This document shows, piece by piece, positions 1-6,954 of a stretch of 64,000 nt of DNA. The position numbers and the translations under genes are program-made. How positions within the stretch are numbered: position 1 is the stretch's first letter; every line of letters begins with the position of its first letter. The stretch comes from Finegoldia magna ATCC 29328 (lineage in GTDB: Bacteria; Bacillota; Clostridia; Tissierellales; Peptoniphilaceae). The DNA lies in assembly GCF_000010185.1 (NCBI RefSeq), contig NC_010376.1, positions 1,683,501 to 1,747,500 on the forward strand, read 5' to 3'. The notes under the pieces are model-generated. The model searched no databases. It saw nothing but the letters and a program-made list of their open reading frames with translations, and was not told the DNA's origin.

Positions 1-116
1 TCTTGTAGCATTTTCGCATTATTTGTATTGTCCGCTGTAGCATAAGTGCTAACTCCACTGCCAAGAACTAAAGTTCCTGCAAGCACCGCTACCAATAATT
101 TTTTGTTAAATTTCAT
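1..116 (-). CDS. Secreted protein, N-terminal fragment cut by the window edge
   Basis: Only the first 38 codons are present, reading leftward from an ATG at 116. They encode a basic start (MKFNKKLL), a hydrophobic stretch and a small-residue region around STYATA, which is a typical Sec signal peptide with likely cleavage after an Ala near residue 23. The mature protein lies outside the window, so its function cannot be named. No good Shine-Dalgarno sequence sits directly before the ATG; purine-rich stretches occur only farther upstream in a long leader. Possibly another surface or wall protein, but that is inference. Confidence 0.75.
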   Translation of the reverse strand, partial: MKFNKKLLVAVLAGTLVLGSGVSTYATADNTNNAKMLQ

Positions 117-312
117 ATTAATATGACAATGGAAACTTCCCTCAACGGGTGGAATTTGTCGCCTCCCTTCAACTTTTCAAATACATTTCAAATCCGTTTC
201 CAAGCAATTTCTTGCCATTCCATTTACACAATCTACTCGTATTAGCCCAACAAGAAATATTCCTACCGAAATACTCCTCGTTAAAAACACAAAAAATTTG
301 AATTTTTTTGTT

Positions 313-340
313 AATATGTATACAAATTTTGGTTTGTCAA
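313..340 (-). promoter_or_regulatory. Candidate promoter for the secreted-protein gene
   Basis: On the minus strand TTGACA (335-340) and CATATT (313-318) are spaced by 16 bp. If used, it gives a leader of nearly 190 nt before the ATG at 116. The -35 is perfect and the -10 matches 4 of 6 positions. Confidence 0.4.
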
Positions 341-524
341 AAGTAGTTTTGCATACAACTATTTATATTGATATTTTTATTATACTATATGATTTTAGGT
401 AATACAATATATTCTTAATATTTCAACAATTTTTTCGATTTTTTCCTCTTTCTCCCCTGTTAAAAAGATTTTTTATTCCGTACCCTCGTGTAGCGACAAA
501 TTCTCTTTTCTTGTCAGCGAAACA

Positions 525-704
525 ATCAGATTACTGCTTTTGCTAAGAATATCGTCTGGAGAAAATAATTAAAAATCCAAGCGAAGTGACCCGTCAAAAA
601 TCTCACTCGTGCCAGTCGCAGACGCACTTGAGATTTTAGGGTCACAAGCGTGAGGATTTTTTTATTTTCGTAAGCCTGATGTTCGTGCAAAACAGTTTTC
701 TGAT
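525..704 (+). repeat. Dispersed inverted-repeat element, copy R1
   Basis: Outer arms ATCAGA..ACTG..TTTTGC and GCAAAACAGTTTTCTGAT flank the blocks GAATATC (547-553) and GATGTTC (678-684). Inside are nested complementary arms: AAAATCC/GGATTTT (654-660), GTGACCC (586-592)/GGGTCAC (639-645) and AAAATCTCA (597-605)/TGAGATTTT (629-637), with GTGC/GCAC near the tip. Copy R2 follows 288 bp later. The element lies in a gene-free stretch between two minus-strand genes. Confidence 0.85.
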
Positions 705-812
705 TTTTTCAGAGCAGAAACTGTCTTGATTTTGCCATAAGCCAGGCGAGCGTGTTACGACTTTTATTCCGTATCCTCGTGTAGCGGCAAATTCCCTCGT
801 CAGTGAAACAAA

Positions 813-992
813 ATCAGATTACTGCTTTTGCTAAGAATATCGTCTGGAGAAAATAATTAAAAATCCAAGCGAAGTGACCCGTCAAAAATCTCACTCGTGC
901 CAGTCGCAGACGCACTTGAGATTTTAGGGGCATGAGCGTAAGGATTTTTTTATTTTCGTAAGCCAGATATTCGTGCAAAACAGTTTTCTGAT
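813..992 (+). repeat. Dispersed inverted-repeat element, copy R2
   Basis: Near-identical tandem partner of R1, with ATCAGA..ACTG outer arms, GAATATC and GATATTC blocks (right block 966-972), and the same inner AAAATCTCA/TGAGATTTT stem. One inner arm has drifted (GTGACCC against GGGGCAT), leaving mostly wobble or Watson-Crick pairs. The linker upstream (about 763-812) also repeats the sequence upstream of R1, so the duplicated unit is about 288 bp. Confidence 0.85.
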
Positions 993-1033
993 TTTACTAT
1001 AAACCGAAACAGTCTCGGCATTCAATTTTCCTC

Positions 1034-1061
1034 AAAAAAATAGACCCTATCAAAGGGTCTA
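1034..1061 (-). terminator. Intrinsic terminator of the P-loop gene
   Basis: Stem TAGACCCT (1041-1048) / AGGGTCTA (1054-1061) is followed on the minus strand by seven Ts. It sits just after the stop of the P-loop gene and probably ends the leftward operon. Confidence 0.85.
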
Positions 1062-1072
1062 TCGTGTGTGTA

Positions 1073-1495
1073 TTATGCGTGCAATTCCACTGTGTCTTCG
1101 TGGTATTTTGCTGGTAAGCTTGATTTTTCTTTGTTCATTCCAATGAAGAACTTAACGTTAGCTTCTTTTGATAAAACTTCCAAGTTTTCTAGGAATTCTT
1201 CTAATTGTTGTTCTGTCATGTCAACGATTGAGTAAATTCCGTCTACGTAAATTGTTTCGATATCGAAATCTCTTGACATAATCCCTGCCAAAAATCCATA
1301 CAAACTTTCTGGACTTGAGATGTGGAATGTCGATGCATCTATAAGTCTTACTGAGTGATCAAGTGTAAAGATGTGCTTGTCATCAGAGTCTATAAATATT
1401 ATGTTACCGTTATTGTTTTTCTTTTCGTCGTTGGCCTTGTCGATCAACCATTTTGTTTTTCCACTGCCTTTAGGACCTACTACAAATTTAACCAT
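1073..1495 (-). CDS. Small P-loop ATP-binding protein of unknown role
   Basis: About 140 residues. A Walker A motif GPKGSGKT lies at residues 7-14, and a hydrophobic strand ending in VDGIY near the middle could be Walker B. The family is not recognised beyond a P-loop NTPase. The ATG at 1495 is chosen because AAAGGA precedes it at a proper distance; an ATG nine bases upstream overlaps that ribosome site. It is the last gene of a leftward run starting at pepD and is followed by a clear terminator. No membrane segment or DNA-binding motif is visible. Confidence 0.75.
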   Translation of the reverse strand: MVKFVVGPKGSGKTKWLIDKANDEKKNNNGNIIFIDSDDKHIFTLDHSVRLIDASTFHISSPESLYGFLAGIMSRDFDIETIYVDGIYSIVDMTEQQLEEFLENLEVLSKEANVKFFIGMNKEKSSLPAKYHEDTVELHA

Positions 1496-1539
1496 TATTA
1501 TCATCCTTTCTTAAACCATTTTAAAAAGTTTAATTTACT

Positions 1540-2475
1540 TTATATTATTATACCCATTTTTTCGTCAAAATTATCACCTTGGAAAATATTTTCACGTTCC
1601 ATTTTCTCGATTATCATATCTTGTATCTTCCAGTGACTTGTATTCCAGTTGCAAAACACAGAATCTTCTTCGGGCATTCTGCCGACTAATCGCTGAATTA
1701 GGATATCCTTATCCAAATATTTCAAGAATTCGCAAACTTCATTTACATATTCGTCCAATGATTTGAGCTGCACTTTTCCTTCTTTATACCATTTAGCAAG
1801 TATCGTGTATTTGGGAATGTATAGTGAATGTATTTTGCATTCGTCAACTTTTAATACCGATAAAAGCTTCGCAGTTTCTCTGACATCGTCCATGTCATCC
1901 CATGGAAGTGCGAGTATTACATGCGTGCAAATTCTAAATCCGTATTTTTTTATCATCAAACAAGCGCGAATGAAATCTGCAACTGTGTGTTGTCTATTGA
2001 TTATCTTCAAAGTTTTGTTGTTAGATGTTTGAAGCCCAAGCTCTATGATAATGTCGACGTGTTTTTCTTGTTGAAGTTGTTTCAGTATTTCCAAATGTTC
2101 AATTACAATGCAATCCGGTCTTGTAGATACGCTGATTGCAACGACATCTTCCACCACTGCTTCGTTGACGTATTTTCGAAACAATTCAAGTGGCATATAT
2201 GTGTTGGAATAATTTTGAAAATACGATATAAATTTGTGGGCGTTGTATTTGTTTTCGATGGTTTGTTTGTCTTTTTCCAATTGCTCACGAATAGAAAGGT
2301 GTTTTTCTTTGTTCTCGAAGCTGCCACCTTCTTCGTGACAATATATGCAACCACCATGTCCCAACCTTCCGTCTCTGTTGGGACAAGTTAAATCCAGTTT
2401 TATTGGAAGTTTGTAGACTTTTTCTCCGTAATGTTCTTTTAGATATTTGCTGTAAATGTTATATCTATCAGTCAT
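1540..2475 (-). CDS. Radical SAM protein, TIGR01212 / YtqA-like
   Basis: A 311-residue radical SAM enzyme. The cluster cysteines are C31, C43 and C46 in the expanded spacing CPNRDGRLGHGGCIYC, typical of the TIGR01212 (YtqA-like) family rather than the common CxxxCxxC. A later IIELGLQTSNNKT segment and the HVILALPWDD segment are also family-like. It should bind a 4Fe-4S cluster and cleave S-adenosylmethionine; a tRNA-modifying role is often suggested for relatives, but the substrate here is not visible. Its start overlaps the end of bcp by 8 bp, so translation is probably coupled. Confidence 0.88.
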   Translation of the reverse strand: MTDRYNIYSKYLKEHYGEKVYKLPIKLDLTCPNRDGRLGHGGCIYCHEEGGSFENKEKHLSIREQLEKDKQTIENKYNAHKFISYFQNYSNTYMPLELFRKYVNEAVVEDVVAISVSTRPDCIVIEHLEILKQLQQEKHVDIIIELGLQTSNNKTLKIINRQHTVADFIRACLMIKKYGFRICTHVILALPWDDMDDVRETAKLLSVLKVDECKIHSLYIPKYTILAKWYKEGKVQLKSLDEYVNEVCEFLKYLDKDILIQRLVGRMPEEDSVFCNWNTSHWKIQDMIIEKMERENIFQGDNFDEKMGIII

Positions 2476-2908
2476 TTAGATTTTCTCGTACGAAATCCAA
2501 CACTTCTTGTGGGTTCTCGTCTGGTTTTACTTTTCTGAATTCTTTGACCAAATTCATATCCTTGTCAAATACAAATGTGCTTCTTTCAGTTTTTGTAACT
2601 TCTTTGCCGTACATTTTGCCCTTGTACACACAGCCAAAATTGTTCAAGAATATTCTTTCTGGATCGGATATCAATTCTTGTTTTAGTCCTTGTTTTTTTC
2701 TGAAATTTTCGTGTGTTTTTTCAGAGTCCTTGCTAATTCCTACAACTTCTGTGTTAAGCTTTTGAAATTCGTCGTAAACTTCGGAAAATCCGTCCGCCTC
2801 AATTGTACAGCCACTTGTGTTGTCTTTTGGATAGATGTACACTACCAAGTTTTTGCCCTTGTATTTGTCATAATATTCTTCGTTCAAAAATTCTTTTAAA
2901 TTATTCAT
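2468..2908 (-). CDS. bcp: Thioredoxin-dependent peroxiredoxin, Bcp/PrxQ family
   Basis: 146 residues. The peroxidatic cysteine is C34 in YPKDNTSGCTIEAD, where family members have TPGCTxEA. The resolving cysteine usually five residues later is absent (D38-G39 region), so this looks like a one-Cys type; another cysteine at about C93 may take part. It reduces hydroperoxides in the cytosol, useful to an anaerobe briefly exposed to oxygen. GAGGG precedes the ATG. Its start overlaps the HAD gene stop and its end overlaps the radical SAM gene. Confidence 0.9.
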   Translation of the reverse strand: MNNLKEFLNEEYYDKYKGKNLVVYIYPKDNTSGCTIEADGFSEVYDEFQKLNTEVVGISKDSEKTHENFRKKQGLKQELISDPERIFLNNFGCVYKGKMYGKEVTKTERSTFVFDKDMNLVKEFRKVKPDENPQEVLDFVRENLND

Positions 2909-3746
2909 AATCCCTCAACTCAAATAGTTCTTCTAAAAATTTCGCCAGTCCGTCTTGTTCGTTTGTGTATTGTGTTATGATGTCTGCATTTTGTTTCAAA
3001 ATATCGTCGGAGTTTTTCATTGCAACTCCAAGCCCACTGTTTACAACCATTTCCAAATCGTTGTGCGCATCGCCAATTGCAACCACCTCGTCACTTTTTA
3101 TTCCAAAATGTTCAAGCACATGAATTGCCCTTTTGTATTTGTCGGTGTTCACATTTTGCACTTCTAGCATTCTGATATTTTGGGGAAAATATTTCGTGTG
3201 AATGTGGTATGTCACATTTAGATTGGTCTTGATACGCTCAACTATATCGTAAATGTGATTTTTTCCAGCAATCATAATCATACTCACGCAGTCATCAATC
3301 GGCAAATTTCTCTCAGAAACTGTCATAATCTCACCGATATCTCCCACGCTATCTACAAAACGATTCTTGTCTTCTTCATCTTGGATGAGAAGTGCGCATT
3401 TGTTTTCCACAAAAAAATACGGTCTAATCCCATACTCTTTTGATAAAGTGCTAAGCTCATCCACCACACTAGATTCCAACATCAAATCCTCATCCGTTGC
3501 AATGTTGGAGCTACTATGAATAATAGCTCCATTATTTGCAAGGATTATTTTGTCAAAATCTAATTTCTCGGTTAATTGCTTAGCTCTGGATAGACCTCTT
3601 CCTGTTGCAATAATAATCTTTATGCCATTGTCATAAAGTTTTTGTAAAATTTGATTACTGAAATCAGTAATTTTTTTATCGTCTGTCAGAAGAGTTCCGT
3701 CCAGATCAATCATAACAGCCTTGAAATTATTCTTCATCTTCTCCAT
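2901..3746 (-). CDS. Cof-type HAD-IIB phosphatase
   Basis: About 281 residues. The HAD motif I is DLDGTLL near residues 14-20, TGR follows for motif II, and GDAHNDLEM near the C terminus is motif III/IV of the Cof subfamily, whose members dephosphorylate sugar phosphates, nucleotides or flavin precursors. The substrate cannot be told from sequence. The ATG at 3746 lies inside the end of the upstream DUF1292 gene; a TTG at 3749 and an ATG at 3737 are alternatives. The overlap suggests translational coupling. Confidence 0.9.
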   Translation of the reverse strand: MEKMKNNFKAVMIDLDGTLLTDDKKITDFSNQILQKLYDNGIKIIIATGRGLSRAKQLTEKLDFDKIILANNGAIIHSSSNIATDEDLMLESSVVDELSTLSKEYGIRPYFFVENKCALLIQDEEDKNRFVDSVGDIGEIMTVSERNLPIDDCVSMIMIAGKNHIYDIVERIKTNLNVTYHIHTKYFPQNIRMLEVQNVNTDKYKRAIHVLEHFGIKSDEVVAIGDAHNDLEMVVNSGLGVAMKNSDDILKQNADIITQYTNEQDGLAKFLEELFELRDYE

Positions 3747-4038
3747 CAAAATCTACGAAAAGAGATTCGAATGTTTCTTTTGCTTTTTCGTATTCAGCAT
3801 CGTCTTCGATAACATCCAAGTTAGCTTCTTCTTCGTTGATTTCTTCGTATTTGTAAATCATAATTTCGTTGTCATCTTCAGATACAAGTGCGATATAATC
3901 ACTGTCATATCCTTCAACTTCGAATACTCCAAGAATTCCGCATTCGATTTCTCCGCCATCTTCTAATGTTAGTACGATTGTATCTAACTCTTCTTCTTCA
4001 TACATTTCTTCGTTTTCTAAATTTCTTTCGTCACTCAT
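3727..4038 (-). CDS. Acidic DUF1292 (YrzB-like) protein
   Basis: 103 residues and very acidic, with the DUF1292 core TIVLTLEDGGEIECGILGVFEVEGYDSDYIALV. Such small proteins are widespread in Firmicutes and lack a settled function. GGAGG stands before the ATG. The C-terminal tail (VDFDGEDEE) is written over the HAD gene start. It sits 12 bp after the end of pepD within one leftward operon. Confidence 0.85.
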   Translation of the reverse strand: MSDERNLENEEMYEEEELDTIVLTLEDGGEIECGILGVFEVEGYDSDYIALVSEDDNEIMIYKYEEINEEEANLDVIEDDAEYEKAKETFESLFVDFDGEDEE

Positions 4039-4050
4039 TTTTATCCTCCA

Positions 4051-5442
4051 TTATAATGATTCTACTAATTTCTTCAAGAATTCATACACTCTATCTGTAG
4101 ATTCCAAATCCAAAGTTTCTTTTGGTGTGTGAACTCCACTCATATCAGGGCCTATGGAAATCATGTCCATGTCCGGATATTTCTTTGAAAATACTGCACA
4201 TTCAAGTCCTGCGTGAATTACATTCACTTGCATGTCCTTTCCTGTGACTTCCTTGTAAACTTTCAAACATTTGTCTCTTAGTTCGCTATCTTCACGGTAT
4301 TCCCAAGGTTCGTAGAATCCTTCAGATTTAACTATTCCACTGTTTGATTTTGTTGTATTTGTAATCAAATCTTCAACTTCTCTTATTTTATCCAAAACTG
4401 AGGATCTGATTGATACCATAAACACGAATTTGTCATCAGTTGTTGTTGCGATTGATTGGTTAAGCGATGTTTCTACCAAATTGTCGTTTCCTTTTACCAT
4501 GTCCACAACGCCGTTTGGAATTGTTGTTAGGAAATTCAAAATGTGTTCAGTAGATTGTTCGTCCATTGGAATTTGTGAATCTACTTGTTCAAAAATAAAC
4601 TCCATTTTTGCTTCGACTTGTTTGAAACCATCAATGTTGATTTCGTTGTCTTTGATTTCGTCTTCACTTGCAATGATAAGCTCACAATTTCTTGGAATTG
4701 CATTGTGTTTTGTTCCACCATTTAATGATACAATTCTCAAATTGTGACGAGTTGACAATTCTTTTAGAATTTGAACTGTGGATTCGATGGCATTTAAGTG
4801 ATTTTTATCAATATCTTGACCACTGTGACCACCTCTGAAACCATTGATTGCGATTTTGTAGAAATATTTCCCAAAATCTTCACGTTTGATTGCAAATTCA
4901 GAATTCAAAGTAATTCCACCAGCGCAACCACAAGTCATGATTCCTTCTTCTTCACTGTCAACGTTGATGAGGTATTTGCCTTTTAGGAAATCTTCACTTA
5001 CGGCATTCGCACCGATAAGTCCTACCTCTTCGTTTGTTGTTATCATCAATTCCAAATCTGGATGTGACAAATTTTCGTCTTGTAAAATAGCAATTCCCAT
5101 CGCAACGGCAATTCCATTGTCTGCTCCAAGTGTTGTCTTGTTGGCAGTTAATTTGCCATTTTCTATAATAAATTCGATCGGATCTTTAGTAAAATCGTGA
5201 TCGCTGTCATCTTCTTTTTCGCAAACCATGTCCATGTGGCCTTGCAAAATAACTCCTGGATGACCTTTTTTATCTTCTGTTGCAGGCTTTCTGATTACGA
5301 TGTTTAATTCGTCGTCAACGTCGTATTCAAGCCCCAATTCTTTTGCTTTATTTACTAAGTATTCGTTAATTCTTTTTTGGTCAAATGAACAACGAGGAAC
5401 ATTTGACAATTCTCGGAAATTTTCTAATACTATATTTTTCAT
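4051..5442 (-). CDS. pepD: Aminoacyl-histidine dipeptidase (PepD-like, M20 family)
   Basis: 463 residues, full length. M20 metallopeptidase signatures are QGHMDMVCEK (first metal ligand), LGADNGIAVAM (bridging Asp) and TNEEVGLIGA (catalytic Glu with metal Glu), with the lid domain and a C-terminal HAGLECAVF. It hydrolyses Xaa-His and related dipeptides in the cytosol and would feed on peptides brought in by transporters such as the Opp system here. GAGGTG precedes the ATG. It follows prfB by 62 bp and heads the run of six genes. Confidence 0.92.
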   Translation of the reverse strand: MKNIVLENFRELSNVPRCSFDQKRINEYLVNKAKELGLEYDVDDELNIVIRKPATEDKKGHPGVILQGHMDMVCEKEDDSDHDFTKDPIEFIIENGKLTANKTTLGADNGIAVAMGIAILQDENLSHPDLELMITTNEEVGLIGANAVSEDFLKGKYLINVDSEEEGIMTCGCAGGITLNSEFAIKREDFGKYFYKIAINGFRGGHSGQDIDKNHLNAIESTVQILKELSTRHNLRIVSLNGGTKHNAIPRNCELIIASEDEIKDNEINIDGFKQVEAKMEFIFEQVDSQIPMDEQSTEHILNFLTTIPNGVVDMVKGNDNLVETSLNQSIATTTDDKFVFMVSIRSSVLDKIREVEDLITNTTKSNSGIVKSEGFYEPWEYREDSELRDKCLKVYKEVTGKDMQVNVIHAGLECAVFSKKYPDMDMISIGPDMSGVHTPKETLDLESTDRVYEFLKKLVESL

Positions 5443-5504
5443 TTAATTACACCTCAAGTTTTATATACCCAATAAATTAATAAAACTCACAAAAAATTTT
5501 GATT

Positions 5505-6600
5505 TTAATTGTGGCTCAAATACGCATTTATAAATTTATCCAAATCGCCATCCAACACATCTTGCACTTGTGAACTTTCGCAGTTTGTTCTGTGATCTTT
5601 TACCAATGTGTATGGTTGGAAGACGTAGGATCTGATTTGTGAGCCCCACGCTATTTGGTTGTATTTTCCTTGGATGTCTTCGATTTTTTCACGCTTTTCT
5701 TCTTCTTTTATCATGATAAGCTTGGCGATAAGCATATCCATTGCGTATTTTCTGTTCGCGATTTGTGATCTTTCGGTTTGACATTGGACTGTAACTCCGG
5801 TTGGAATGTGCGTGATTCTAACTGCAGAGTCTGTCATGTTGACGTGTTGTCCACCGGCTCCCGATGCTCTGTATGTGTCGATTTTCAAATCTTTGTCGTC
5901 GATTTGAATGTCGTGATTGTCCTTGATTTCTGGGAATACGTCCACCGATGCAAATGATGTGTGGCGGCGTTTTTGTTGGTCAAACGGAGAAATCCTGACA
6001 AGTCTGTGGACTCCTTTTTCGCTTTTCAAAAATCCATACGCGTTGATTCCTTGTACGATTAGTGATACGGATTTGATGCCGCCTTCTGTGTCTTGGTTGT
6101 AGTCGGTGATTTTGTAGGAATATTTCTTGTCAGCAATCCACCTCGTGTACATTCTCAGTAACATTTCCGCCCAATCTTGCGCTTCCGTCCCACCTGCACC
6201 TGCATGAATTGACATTATCGCATTATTTCTGTCGTATTCTCCCACCAAGAGCGTTTTGATTTTGAATTCGTCGACATTTTTTTCCAAATTTTTGAGCGTT
6301 TTGGAGATTTCTTTCTCGTATTCTTCGGTATTGTCTTCCTTGCTGATTTCAAGCATCATCTTGACTTCTTCGATTTTTTCTTCGATTTCGTCGTAGTTTT
6401 CGACATCGTCTTTTACGGAATTTAATTCGTCAAATATTTCTTGTGCCTTGTCGCTGTCGTCCCAAAACCCCGCCTTCATTGTTTCTTGTTGCAATTCATC
6501 TAATTTTTTTCTTAAATTTTCTAAGTCAAAGAGACTCCTTTATTTCTTTTAGATTTTGAGATAAATTTTCTATTTTTTCGTTAATTAAAAATACGTCCAT
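5505..6600 (-). CDS. prfB: Peptide chain release factor 2 with programmed +1 frameshift
   Basis: The true gene starts at the ATG at 6600 behind GGAGG, reads 24 codons (MDVFLINEK...KESL) and meets an in-frame UGA at 6526-6528. The slip site CTTTGAC (6525-6531 on this strand) is preceded by AGGAG, the classic RF2 autoregulatory signal. A +1 shift into GAC gives a protein of about 364 residues, the usual RF2 length. Downstream are the anticodon-like SPF motif in RISPFDQQKRRH and the catalytic GGQ in GAGGQHVNM. It recognises UGA and UAA. Low RF2 raises frameshifting and so synthesis. It lies downstream of secA, a common pairing. Confidence 0.96.
6525..6540 (-). promoter_or_regulatory. prfB: RF2 recoding signal
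   Basis: On the minus strand AGGAG, a three-base spacer and CUU UGA C are arranged as in known prfB frameshift sites: the SD-like element stimulates slippage of the P-site Leu tRNA from CUU to UUU. Confidence 0.93.
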
Positions 6601-6635
6601 TTTTATCCTCCAATTGCATATATTTTTTGAACAAA

Positions 6636-6657
6636 AAAGGAGGATTTCTCCTCCTTT
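6636..6657 (-). terminator. Intrinsic terminator between secA and prfB
   Basis: Stem AAAGGAGGA (6636-6644) / TCCTCCTTT (6649-6657) with loop TTTC, then a T-run on the minus strand. It lies only about 36 bp before the prfB start, so either it separates secA from prfB or read-through is partial. No separate promoter could be placed with confidence in the remaining gap. Confidence 0.75.
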
Positions 6658-6696
6658 GTGTTTGTATTTGTTTTTATAATAGTGGGCTTGTGATAT

Positions 6697-6878
6697 GAAG
6701 TAGTTATCCTTTTGCTAAGAATATCATACGGAAAAAATTGTTCTGATTTCAAATTGAAGAGCTCCGTCTAAAAATCGGACTGCCCGAGCTTTAGCGAGGC
6801 TTGCGATTTTAGGAGCTCAAAATTATGAAATCATCAATTTTTGTAGTCAGATATTCGTGCATAAGGATAATTTACTTC
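6697..6878 (+). repeat. Dispersed inverted-repeat element, copy R3
   Basis: Outer arms GAAGTA.TTATCCTT (6697-6711) and AAGGATAA.TTACTTC (6863-6878) differ from those of R1 but pair with each other. The blocks are GAATATC (6719-6725) and GATATTC (6850-6856). Inner arms are GAGCTCC (6759-6765)/GGAGCTC (6812-6818) and TAAAAATCG (6769-6777)/CGATTTTA (6804-6811). It lies in the secA 3' region, between the stop codon and the terminator, so it is probably transcribed. Confidence 0.85.
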
Positions 6879-6954
6879 ACCTATCCTTAGCTATAAATGT
6901 TTGATGTTCAATTATCAAAACCAAACATTTCGCCTAGGGCTTTTCCACTATTTA

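Noticed and set aside
525-992. Repeat elements as a CRISPR array or rRNA fragments
   Set aside because: Only two 180-bp units, strongly self-complementary, with a non-unique linker; no rRNA motifs.
2103-2391. Small frames within the radical SAM gene on both strands
   Set aside because: They overlap a well-supported gene wholly and show no domain.
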